Assembly: GCA_964420395.1 (NCBI GenBank)
Contig: CAYQTJ010000109.1
Coordinates: 1-10,480, forward strand
DNA from: CAVSZB01 sp964420395
Lineage (GTDB): Bacteria; Krumholzibacteriota; Krumholzibacteriia; LZORAL124-64-63
DNA: 10,480 bases
Direction of reading: 5' to 3'
In this document: piece after piece, positions 1 to 6,856 of the stretch
Numbering within the stretch: the stretch's first letter is position 1
How the letters are laid out: every line of letters begins with the position of its first letter
Position numbers and translations under genes: made by a program
Notes under the pieces: generated by a model
Seen by the model: the letters and a program-made list of their open reading frames with translations, nothing else
Database searches by the model: none
Told to the model about the DNA's origin: nothing

Positions 1-1
1 G

Positions 2-559
2 ACCGAAGCGATGACGATGGGCCAGCGCATCGTCGTGATGGACAAGGGGGAGGTCCAGCAGGTGGACGCCCCGCTGGCGCTCTACGCCAGGCCGGCGAAC
101 CGGTTCGTGGCCGGCTTCATCGGCTCGCCCGCGATGAACTTCCTCGACGGCGCGCTCGCGCGGGACGACGGGTTGCGGTTCGTGGCGGAGGGCGACGGCG
201 ACAGGGTGGAGATCCCGCTCCCCGCGACCTGGCGGCCGGACGTGGACGGAGGCGTGGACGGGTTGCTGGGGCGGCCGCTGACGCTCGGCGTGCGGCCGGA
301 GCACCTGCAGGCGGGGCCGGCCGGCGCGCCCGGCTCGTTCAGGGCGACGGTACAGGTCGTGGAGCCGCTGGGCAACGAGGCGCTGCTCTACCTCTCGGTC
401 GCCGGACGGCTCTGTGTGGTGCGCGCGCCCGGCGACGCGATGTTCGACGTGGACGAGGAGATCGGGGTGGTCGCGGGCGCGGAGCACCTCCACCTGTTCG
501 AGGCCGGGGGGGGCAGGAGCCTCCTGCGGCACGCGGCGGCGGTCGCGGTCGCGCCCTGA
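2..559 (+). CDS. Sugar ABC transporter ATP-binding protein, MalK/UgpC type (5'-truncated)
   Basis: C-terminal 185 residues of a CUT1-type importer ATPase; the Walker A, Walker B and signature motifs lie left of the window. The reading frame enters open at base 2 and stops with TGA at 557-559. The visible part starts with TEAMTMGQRIVVM, the stretch just after the H-loop histidine in MalK/UgpC/MsmX proteins. It is followed by the typical Q-x-D-x-P-x-x-x-Y-x-x-P-x-N-x-F-V-A-x-F-I-G-x-P linker (about residues 20-43) and a TOBE/OB-fold regulatory domain carrying the diagnostic LGVRPEHL motif (residues 95-102). The family energises sugar uptake from the cytoplasmic face of a permease pair. The gene is tail-to-tail with the operon encoding such permeases, which lacks an ATPase of its own, so this is a good candidate partner; that pairing is inference. 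MalK, UgpC and MsmX cannot be told apart here. Confidence 0.93.
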   Translation, partial: TEAMTMGQRIVVMDKGEVQQVDAPLALYARPANRFVAGFIGSPAMNFLDGALARDDGLRFVAEGDGDRVEIPLPATWRPDVDGGVDGLLGRPLTLGVRPEHLQAGPAGAPGSFRATVQVVEPLGNEALLYLSVAGRLCVVRAPGDAMFDVDEEIGVVAGAEHLHLFEAGGGRSLLRHAAAVAVAP

Positions 560-587
560 GCGGCGGCGATGCGGGCCTGCCGCGCGG
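560..587. other. Convergent intergenic gap without a clear terminator
   Basis: The 28 bases separate the ATPase stop codon from the stop of the large secreted glycosidase on the opposite strand. I see only short GC-rich inverted matches (for example GCGG/CCGC around 571-583) and no T-tract on either strand. An intrinsic terminator is therefore not supported, and the two convergent transcripts may overlap. Confidence 0.5.
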
Positions 588-3500
588 TCAGCGGGCCGAA
601 ACCTCGATTTCGATCAACGCCGGCACGGCGCGCAGCAGCAGCGAGCCGTCCCCGCGCGGCCGGACCGGCCGGCCGTCGAGCCGCGCCGCGCGCACCGTCG
701 CCGGCCACGGTCCCTTCACGACGATCCCCCCGGGCGGCACGGCGAGGCCGCCCTCCACCCGGATGACGATCAGCCCGTTGCCGTCGCCGTCGGCGTCGCG
801 GCGCATCGTGTAGGTCAGCGGGCCGAGCGGCGTGCGCAGGCCGCGCACCGCCACGCCGGGAGCCTCGTCGATCCAGCCCCTCTGCACGCCGGCGCCGACG
901 ACCAGCGTCTGCGCCTCCTCGTCCACGTAGGCGAAGAGGTCGAGCGCGGAGCGCAGGAAATCGGCGCCGACCCAGGTGTGCGGCAGGTCGCCGAGGAAGC
1001 GCGGCGCGCGCTGGTCGCGGGTGATCACCTCGGGCCACTGGCGCCAGCCGGCTGGCTTCTGGTCGGCGAGGAACCAGTCGAGCAGCTCGCCGGCGCGTTC
1101 GCGCCAGCCGAGCCGCACGAACGCGCCGATGACGCGCGTCTCGTACGGCGTGTAGGCGTCCCAGGGGGCGCCGGCGCGGCGGTCGCGGAAGAACTGCCGG
1201 TAGCGCTCGAACGTGGCGGACACCGCCGCCGGCGGCAGCAGCGGCGCGGCGCCGGTCGGGTCGAAGGCGATGGCGGTGGAGGTGGCGTCGAAGTCGCCCA
1301 GGTCGGCGCAGCCCGGCACGTAGTCCACGCCGTGGCGCCGCATCGCGGCCGTGACCGAGGCGGCCAGGTCGCGCGCGAACTCCCCGGCCACCGCGCGCCA
1401 GCGCGCCTCCTCCGCCGCGTCGCCGAGGGCGCCGGCCAGGAACGCCGCGTCGCGGAAGCCCCGCAGGGCGAAGAAGTCGTCCCAGTACGAGTGCATCGGC
1501 TTGGCGGAGTAGCCCTCGTGGCTGATCGAGGGGGGAAGCAGGCCGTAGAACTCCGCCCTTTCGGGCGCGCGCCAGGCCTCGCCGAGGCGCTCGTGGCGCA
1601 GCGAGTCGAGATAGGCCGCGGCGGCCCGCACGCGGGGCCACAGGCGCGCGGCGAAGGCGCGGTCGCCGGTGTAGCGGTAGTCCTCGGCGATCATGAAGAT
1701 GAACTCGCCGCTGCTGTCGTGCTCGGGGACCGGGTCGGCGCCGCGCGTGTCGACCACGCAGGGGATCTTGCCGCTCGGGTACTGGTGCGGCGCGAACCAG
1801 TCGGCGAACTCGCGCGACGGCCCGGGCAGGCCGAGCCGCTGCAGCGCCGACGCGGTCAGGGCGCCGTCGCGGATCCAGGAGCGGGCGTAGGAGCGCACCC
1901 CCGGCTGGAAGGCGGGGCCGGCGCGCGTGACGAGGATCCAGCCGATCTGGGCGCGGATGCTCTCCTCGAGCAGCGCGGCCGAGCGGGGCAGCTCGATGCG
2001 CGCCGCGTCCGTGCGCCGCTGCCACCCGTTGCCGCAGCGCCGCAGCGCGTCGGCGACCCAGTCGCGGGCGGCCGCCTCGGCGCCGGGGGGGGGCAGCCCG
2101 CCGGCGAGCGCGCCCAGCGAGGCGGGATGCAGCGGGACGACCACCGCCGTCTCCGCCTCCTCGCCGGGTCGCAGCGCGAGCGGCCACGCCAGCGCGGCCG
2201 AGGCGGCGCCGAACCGGTCGTCGACGCTCCGTGCGGCCGGCAGCAGGCCGGCGCGCAGGTGGTCGGCGACGATGTCGCCGCCGGCGAACGTCGTGGCGCC
2301 GGACGCGGCGGGCGGCGTGAGGCAGACGAGCGCCGTATCGCCCTCGACGCGCACCGTCGCCGGCTCGAGCGCCACGGCGTGCAGCGGGGCGCAGCCGCCG
2401 CGCAGGTTCAGGAACTGCGCGGGCGGATTGACCTGGAACGGGCGCAGCGCGAGGAAGAGCGTCGGGGTGGCCGGCACGGCGCCGGTGTTCGCCACGCGAT
2501 AGCGCGCCACGAGCGACGAAGCGCCCGGTTCCCCGATCGCGAACGCGGTGACCGAGAGGCGCAGCGCGCCGGAGCGCCAGGTCACGGACGGGATCGGCAG
2601 GCCGGCGCCCTCGAGCGACTGGGAGACGGTGGCGTCGGCCCAGGTGAGCAGGCGTCCGTCCACGAACAGGAACGGCTCGAGCGAGAAGCGGCCGGGGCCG
2701 GTCTCGAGGGCGCCGTCCTCGCCGAGCAGCCCCTCGCGGGTGTCGGCGTCCTGGCCGACGACCGTCCAGAACGGCTGTTCGCCGCGGATGCCGCGGGGAT
2801 AGAGGCCGCGCGGCTCGGCCTGGGCGATCGCGCCGAAGAACGCCTCCCGCGTGGCGGACCAGGCCAGCGGCTCGATGACGAGGCCGGCGAGCGCCGGCCC
2901 GGCGGGCCCGGCCGCCGCGAGCAGGCGCAGCCGCAGCCGGCGCGCCTCGGACTCCGGCAGGAACAGTCGGTCGCGGCCGCCGTTGGCGCCGCGGACCTGC
3001 TGCACGGCGCGCCAGGCGCGGCCGTCGTCGGACGCCTCGAGGTCGTAGTCGACGGCGTGGCGGCCCGGCGCCCACTCGAGCGAGAGGCCGCCGAACTCCC
3101 GGGCGACGCCCAGGTCGAGCGCGAGCCACGGGGCGCGGTCGCGCGCGGCGGGCGCCCACGCGGTGGCGGGGTCGCCGTCGAGAACGGCGGCGGGCGCCTG
3201 CCCCCGGCGGGCGGAGGAGGCGGTCGCGAGCGGCGCCGGCGGCGTCGTTCCCTCGGGCGGCAGCTCCCGCAGCTCCAGCTGGTCGAGCCAGATCGTGCCG
3301 GAGCCGCCGCTGCCGGCCGTGATCGCGAACTCGAGCGCGGCCGCGTGCCGGAGCTCGCCGCCGCCGGCCGGTCCCCAGGCGTAGGAGATGTGGCGCTTGC
3401 GGATCGTGAAGGTCCGCCACTCGCCGGGGAAGGCCACGTCCCGCTGCACGTGCCACCAGACGTTCTCGCCGGTGGCGTCGATCAGCTTGAACTCGAGGTG

Positions 3501-3824
3501 CTCGACCGGGGCCTCGCCGCGCAGGCGGAAGGTGAAGGCGTAGTTGTCGGGCAGGTCGAGCGCCAGCGGCCGGCGCGCGATCGCGTAGCCGCCGCCGGTG
3601 AAGCGGAAGTCGAGCCGCAGGGCCCGGCCGTCCTCCCCGGCGTCGCCGCTCAGCTTCAGCTCGACGCCGTCGGCGGGGAACGCGCCCCACGGCGCGGGAT
3701 CCTCGAAGGCGTCGACGACCCGCGTCGCCAGCGGCCTCCCGGCGCCGGCGGCGATCTGGCAGAAGGCCAGCGGCAGCGCGGCCGCGAGCGCCGCGGCGCG
3801 CAGGAATCGTCGTTTCCCGTCCAT
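588..3824 (-). CDS. Secreted multidomain six-hairpin glycoside hydrolase with discoidin (F5/8 type C) domain
   Basis: A 1078-aa protein, last gene of the operon. The ATG at 3824 is 4 bases after the permease stop and is preceded by an AAGGGG Shine-Dalgarno-like run (3837-3832). A basic, hydrophobic signal peptide (about 1-28) predicts export; its Cys22 follows Phe, so it is a poor lipobox. Domains by eye: a galactose-binding-like beta-sandwich, about 34-188 (FEDPAPWGAF, WWHVQRDVAFPGEWRTF, TIWLDQLEL); an F5/8 type C domain, about 195-318 (AVLDGDPATAWAP, WLALDLG, YDLEASDDGRAW); a beta-rich section, about 330-570; an (alpha/alpha)6 barrel, about 600-965; a C-terminal beta region to 1078. The barrel carries SWIRDGAL (649-656), EHDSSGEF (701-708), SYWDDFF (779-785) and LPHTWVGADFLRSALDLF (947-964), typical of GH15/GH63/GH94-like six-hairpin glycosidases. 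I cannot assign a CAZy family or catalytic residues. Inferred role: degrading or debranching the polysaccharide whose fragments the operon's transporter imports. Confidence 0.85.
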   Translation of the reverse strand: MDGKRRFLRAAALAAALPLAFCQIAAGAGRPLATRVVDAFEDPAPWGAFPADGVELKLSGDAGEDGRALRLDFRFTGGGYAIARRPLALDLPDNYAFTFRLRGEAPVEHLEFKLIDATGENVWWHVQRDVAFPGEWRTFTIRKRHISYAWGPAGGGELRHAAALEFAITAGSGGSGTIWLDQLELRELPPEGTTPPAPLATASSARRGQAPAAVLDGDPATAWAPAARDRAPWLALDLGVAREFGGLSLEWAPGRHAVDYDLEASDDGRAWRAVQQVRGANGGRDRLFLPESEARRLRLRLLAAAGPAGPALAGLVIEPLAWSATREAFFGAIAQAEPRGLYPRGIRGEQPFWTVVGQDADTREGLLGEDGALETGPGRFSLEPFLFVDGRLLTWADATVSQSLEGAGLPIPSVTWRSGALRLSVTAFAIGEPGASSLVARYRVANTGAVPATPTLFLALRPFQVNPPAQFLNLRGGCAPLHAVALEPATVRVEGDTALVCLTPPAASGATTFAGGDIVADHLRAGLLPAARSVDDRFGAASAALAWPLALRPGEEAETAVVVPLHPASLGALAGGLPPPGAEAAARDWVADALRRCGNGWQRRTDAARIELPRSAALLEESIRAQIGWILVTRAGPAFQPGVRSYARSWIRDGALTASALQRLGLPGPSREFADWFAPHQYPSGKIPCVVDTRGADPVPEHDSSGEFIFMIAEDYRYTGDRAFAARLWPRVRAAAAYLDSLRHERLGEAWRAPERAEFYGLLPPSISHEGYSAKPMHSYWDDFFALRGFRDAAFLAGALGDAAEEARWRAVAGEFARDLAASVTAAMRRHGVDYVPGCADLGDFDATSTAIAFDPTGAAPLLPPAAVSATFERYRQFFRDRRAGAPWDAYTPYETRVIGAFVRLGWRERAGELLDWFLADQKPAGWRQWPEVITRDQRAPRFLGDLPHTWVGADFLRSALDLFAYVDEEAQTLVVGAGVQRGWIDEAPGVAVRGLRTPLGPLTYTMRRDADGDGNGLIVIRVEGGLAVPPGGIVVKGPWPATVRAARLDGRPVRPRGDGSLLLRAVPALIEIEVSAR

Positions 3825-3828
3825 GTTC

Positions 3829-4653
3829 CTACCCCTTCACCCCGCCCGCCATGATGCCGCGCACGTAGTGCCGCTGGATGGCGAGGAAGACGCCGAGCGC
3901 CGGGATGACGGTCACCACGGCGCCGGCCATCATCAGTTCGGTGTCCTGCACGTGCTCGCCGACGAGGTTGGCCAGCGCGACCGGCAGCGTGTACTTGTGG
4001 CTGTCGCTCAGGACGATCAGCGGCCACAGGAAGTCGTTCCACGCGCTCAGGAACGTGTAGGCGGCCAGCGTGACCAGGATCGGCTTGATGAGCGGCAGCA
4101 CGATGGTGGCGAAGATCCGCAGTTCGCCCGCCCCGTCGATGCGCGCCGCGTCGAGCAGGTCGTCGGGCACGGCGAGCGCGTACTGCCGGATCAGGAAGAT
4201 CGCGTAGACGCTGGCGAAGTAGGGCAGCATCGCGCCGAGGTAGGTGTTGACGAGGCCGAGCTGTCGCAGCAGCAGGAACAGCGGCAGCATGCCGACCTGG
4301 CCGGGCACGACGAGCGCCAGCGCCAGCCCGCGGAAGAGGCCGTCGCGTCCCCGGAAGCGCAGCTTGGCGAAGGCGTAGCCGGCAAGCGCGGTCACGAGCA
4401 GCGACACGAGCGTGGCCGTGACGGTGACGATGGCGCTGTTGAGGAAGTGCCGCGCCATGTCGAGCCGCGTGAACAGCGTGCCGTAGTGCTCGAACGTGGC
4501 GCGCTTCGGCAGGAGCCGCAGCGGCAGCGTGCTCGCCTCGCCGGTGGCCATCAGCGAGGCCGAGAGCATCCACAGGAGCGGCGTCAGCGCGATCGCGGCG
4601 CCGAAGACGAGCGCGGCGTGCCGGGCGGCGACGTCCAGGTCCCCCCGCTTCAC
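3829..4653 (-). CDS. Sugar ABC transporter permease, CUT1 MalG-type
   Basis: A 274-aa inner-membrane permease of the binding-protein-dependent transport family, MalG/UgpE/MsmG side of the pair. Several hydrophobic spans are visible (about 11-33, 72-95, 105-129, 140-160, 190-212, 241-262). The EAA loop that contacts the ATPase is at about 168-188 (DAARIDGAGELRIFATIVLP), followed by IKPILVTLAAYTFLSAWNDFLWPL, and the protein has the characteristic MalG-like end (AIQRHYVRGIMAGGVKG). Two GTG codons stand in tandem at 4656 and 4653. I chose 4653 because it makes a 4-base GTGA overlap with the previous stop and lies 7 bases after an AAGGGGG Shine-Dalgarno sequence (4667-4661). It should form a heterodimeric channel with the permease encoded just upstream. 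Confidence 0.94.
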   Translation of the reverse strand: MKRGDLDVAARHAALVFGAAIALTPLLWMLSASLMATGEASTLPLRLLPKRATFEHYGTLFTRLDMARHFLNSAIVTVTATLVSLLVTALAGYAFAKLRFRGRDGLFRGLALALVVPGQVGMLPLFLLLRQLGLVNTYLGAMLPYFASVYAIFLIRQYALAVPDDLLDAARIDGAGELRIFATIVLPLIKPILVTLAAYTFLSAWNDFLWPLIVLSDSHKYTLPVALANLVGEHVQDTELMMAGAVVTVIPALGVFLAIQRHYVRGIMAGGVKG

Positions 4654-5540
4654 CACCGGGCCCCCTTCACGCGCGTCTGCACCAGCGTGCCGGCCAGCGT
4701 GATCACGAGCAGCAGCGCCGCCAGCGTCGAGGCGACGCCCATCCGCCACCAGCGGAAGCCCTCCTCGTAGGTGAGAAGCATCAGGCTGCGCGTGCTGCCG
4801 AGCGGGCCGCCCTGCGTCATCACGTACGGCTCGGCGAACAGCTGGAAGCAGCCGATCATCGTCGTCACGCCGACGAAGAAGAAGACCGGCGCCAGCCCCG
4901 GCAGGGTGATGTGCCGGAAGCGCTGGGCGGCCGTGGCCCCGTCGATCGCCGCCGCCTCGTACAGTTCGTCGGGGATGCTCCCGAGGCCGGCCAGGAAGAT
5001 CAGCATGTTGTAGCCGAAGTTCTTCCAGACGGTCAGCAGGATGATTGCCGGCATGGACCAGTGCGGGTCGCCCAGCCAGTCGATCGGGCCGATGCCGACC
5101 GCGCCGAGGACGTGGTTGATCAGCCCGTAGCGGGGGTGGCAGAGGTAGCGCCAGACGATCGCCACGGCGACCAGCATCGTCACGACCGGGGCGAAGTAGA
5201 CGGTGCGAAAGAAGGCGCGCCCCTTCACCACGCGCGCGCCCAGCAGCAGGGCGGCGCCCAGCGAGGTCAGCACCGACAGCGGCCCGCCCACGAGCACGAA
5301 GAAGAAGGTGTTGCGGACGGCGCTCCAGAAGACCGGATTGGCGAGCGCCTGCTGGTAGTTGCGCAGCCCGACGAAGCGGGTCGTGCCGGGAGAGCCGATC
5401 GCGTAGAGGTCGAAGTCGGTCAGGCTGAGCAGGAGCCCCGAGACCACCGGCAGGAGGAAGAACAGCGCGACCATGCCGAGGGCCGGCGCCACGAAGAACC
5501 ACGCCGCGCGCGCCTGGCGCCGCTGCAGGGCCGTGCTCAT
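4650..5540 (-). CDS. Sugar ABC transporter permease, CUT1 MalF-type
   Basis: A 296-aa inner-membrane permease, MalF/UgpA/MsmF side of the pair. The N-terminus has the usual basic stretch and first span (RRQARAAWFFVAPALGMVALFFLLPVV, about 7-33), then SLTDFDLY and the FVGLRNYQQAL motif (56-66) common in these proteins. Further spans are at about 77-101, 110-131, 163-186, 216-238 and 267-288. The EAA loop is EAAAIDGATAAQRFRHITLPGL (195-216), with the conserved glycine, and GGPLGST (244-250) follows. The ATG at 5540 overlaps the binding-protein stop by 4 bases (ATGA), and GGAAGGA at 5556-5550 is a good ribosome binding site 9 bases upstream. Longer readings that extend upstream in this frame merely cross the binding-protein gene. 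It lacks the long extra N-terminal domain of enterobacterial MalF, as is usual for UgpA-like permeases. Confidence 0.95.
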   Translation of the reverse strand: MSTALQRRQARAAWFFVAPALGMVALFFLLPVVSGLLLSLTDFDLYAIGSPGTTRFVGLRNYQQALANPVFWSAVRNTFFFVLVGGPLSVLTSLGAALLLGARVVKGRAFFRTVYFAPVVTMLVAVAIVWRYLCHPRYGLINHVLGAVGIGPIDWLGDPHWSMPAIILLTVWKNFGYNMLIFLAGLGSIPDELYEAAAIDGATAAQRFRHITLPGLAPVFFFVGVTTMIGCFQLFAEPYVMTQGGPLGSTRSLMLLTYEEGFRWWRMGVASTLAALLLVITLAGTLVQTRVKGARW

Positions 5541-6856
5541 GGGGCCGCGTCCTTCCCGCCGCCGGGCGAGACGCGGCCGCTCGCGATCAGCCAGCGCCGC
5601 TTCTCGAGGATGCGCGCCGCGTCGCCGTCGAGCCGGGCCAGCACCGAGTCGGGCGGTGCCGCGCCGCGCACGGCCTGCTCCGCGCGCTCCTGCAGGCGGG
5701 TGGCGATCTGCTCCCACTCGGGAACCATCGGCGTGGGGACCACGCGCTGCAGCTGCCGCCAGAAGGCGCGCGCGCGCGGGTCGGCGCTCAGGCCGGCGGC
5801 GGTCCAGGCCTCCCGGTGCGCGGGCAGGTCGCCGGTGAGGCGGTAGAACTGCGCCTGGCGCTCGGGGCGCGACAGGAACTCGATCAGCCGCCAGGCCGCC
5901 TCCTTGTGCCGCGAGCCGCGGAACAGGACCAGGCTCGATCCGCCGGCCAGCGACACGCCCGACGCGGGGCCGTCCGGCCCCGGCAGCGGCGCGGTGGTCC
6001 AGGCGTCCTGCAGTTCGGCCGGCAGGCGGTTGCGGAACTCGCCCAGGTTCCACGGACCGGTGATGTACATGGCGATGTAGCCGCGCGCGAACTCCTGGTA
6101 GACGTTCGCGATGTCGTTGGCACCGACCGGCGGCGCGAGCCCGTCGCGGAACAGGCCGAGATAGAACGTGAAGGCGCGACGGAACTCCGGCGCCGCGAAG
6201 GCGCCGCGCGTGGCGCCGTCCGACAACAGGGGCGAGCCGGCCTGCAGGCCGAACACCGCCTGCGGCTGCCACTCGTTCAGCGGCAGGAAGAGGGGGAAAC
6301 GGTCGGGCCCGCCGTCGCGCTTCATCGCCAGCATGGCGGCGCGCCAGCCGTCCCACGTGTCGGGCACGCTGTCGTAGCCGGCGCGCGCCAGCAGGTCGCG
6401 GCGGTAGAAGAGCAGGCGCGTGTCGACGTACCACGGCACGCCGTACGTGACGTCCCCCATCACGTTGCTCCGCCAGATGCCGGGGAAGTAGGCCGCCGGC
6501 ACGATGACCTGCGAAGCGGCGATGCGCGCGTCGAGCGGCTCGAGCGCGCGCAGCGCGGCGAACTCGGCGATCCAGGTGTTGCCGAGCTGCGCGATGTCGG
6601 GGGTGGCGCGGCCGACGTAGCCGGTCAGCAGCTTCTCGTGCGCGGCCGACCAGGGGATCTGCTGCACCTCGACGCGGACGTCGGGGTTCTCGCGGGTGAA
6701 GTCGCGGGCCAGCTCCTGGACGACCTCTCCCTCGCGCCCCATCGCCCAGAAGCGCAGCGTGACGACCCGCTCGCGGCCCCGCCCGCCGCAGCCGGCGCCG
6801 GTCCCGAGGGCCAGCAGCGCCGTCGCGACGAGGCAGGCCGCCCCGGCGCGCGTCAC
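5537..6856 (-). CDS. Sugar ABC transporter substrate-binding lipoprotein, CUT1
   Basis: A 439-aa extracytoplasmic solute-binding protein family 1 member. The GTG at 6856 forms a GTGA overlap with the upstream stop and gives a short lipoprotein signal: MTRAGA, a hydrophobic core, then GTGAGC with the lipid-modified Cys at 23. The mature part begins VTLRFWAMGREGEVVQEL, a standard family-1 opening, followed by FTRENPDVRVEVQQIPW, GRATPDIAQLGNTWIAEFA (82-100), YGVPWYVDTRLLFYRRDLL (138-156) and ARGYIAMYITGPWNLGEF (257-274), all recognisable landmarks. Trp38, Trp95, Trp142 and Trp269 are typical of a sugar-stacking cleft, though ligand contacts cannot be assigned by eye. Its position directly after the GH144-like enzyme suggests it captures the oligosaccharides that enzyme releases; the actual ligand is unknown. 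The reading frame stays open far upstream, but that part only shadows the preceding gene. Confidence 0.94.
   Translation of the reverse strand: MTRAGAACLVATALLALGTGAGCGGRGRERVVTLRFWAMGREGEVVQELARDFTRENPDVRVEVQQIPWSAAHEKLLTGYVGRATPDIAQLGNTWIAEFAALRALEPLDARIAASQVIVPAAYFPGIWRSNVMGDVTYGVPWYVDTRLLFYRRDLLARAGYDSVPDTWDGWRAAMLAMKRDGGPDRFPLFLPLNEWQPQAVFGLQAGSPLLSDGATRGAFAAPEFRRAFTFYLGLFRDGLAPPVGANDIANVYQEFARGYIAMYITGPWNLGEFRNRLPAELQDAWTTAPLPGPDGPASGVSLAGGSSLVLFRGSRHKEAAWRLIEFLSRPERQAQFYRLTGDLPAHREAWTAAGLSADPRARAFWRQLQRVVPTPMVPEWEQIATRLQERAEQAVRGAAPPDSVLARLDGDAARILEKRRWLIASGRVSPGGGKDAAP

Noticed and set aside
388..3690. 1100-aa open frame on the - strand in a second frame
   Set aside because: Extremely Arg/Ala/Pro-rich, no recognisable domain, and it runs over the 3' end of the ATPase gene. 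It is an out-of-frame shadow of the glycosidase.
414..3854. 1146-aa open frame on the + strand opposite the large glycosidase
   Set aside because: An antisense shadow caused by the scarcity of stop codons in GC-rich DNA. The product is low-complexity (Arg, Gly, Ala, Glu), while the - strand frame 588-3824 has a signal peptide and coherent domains.
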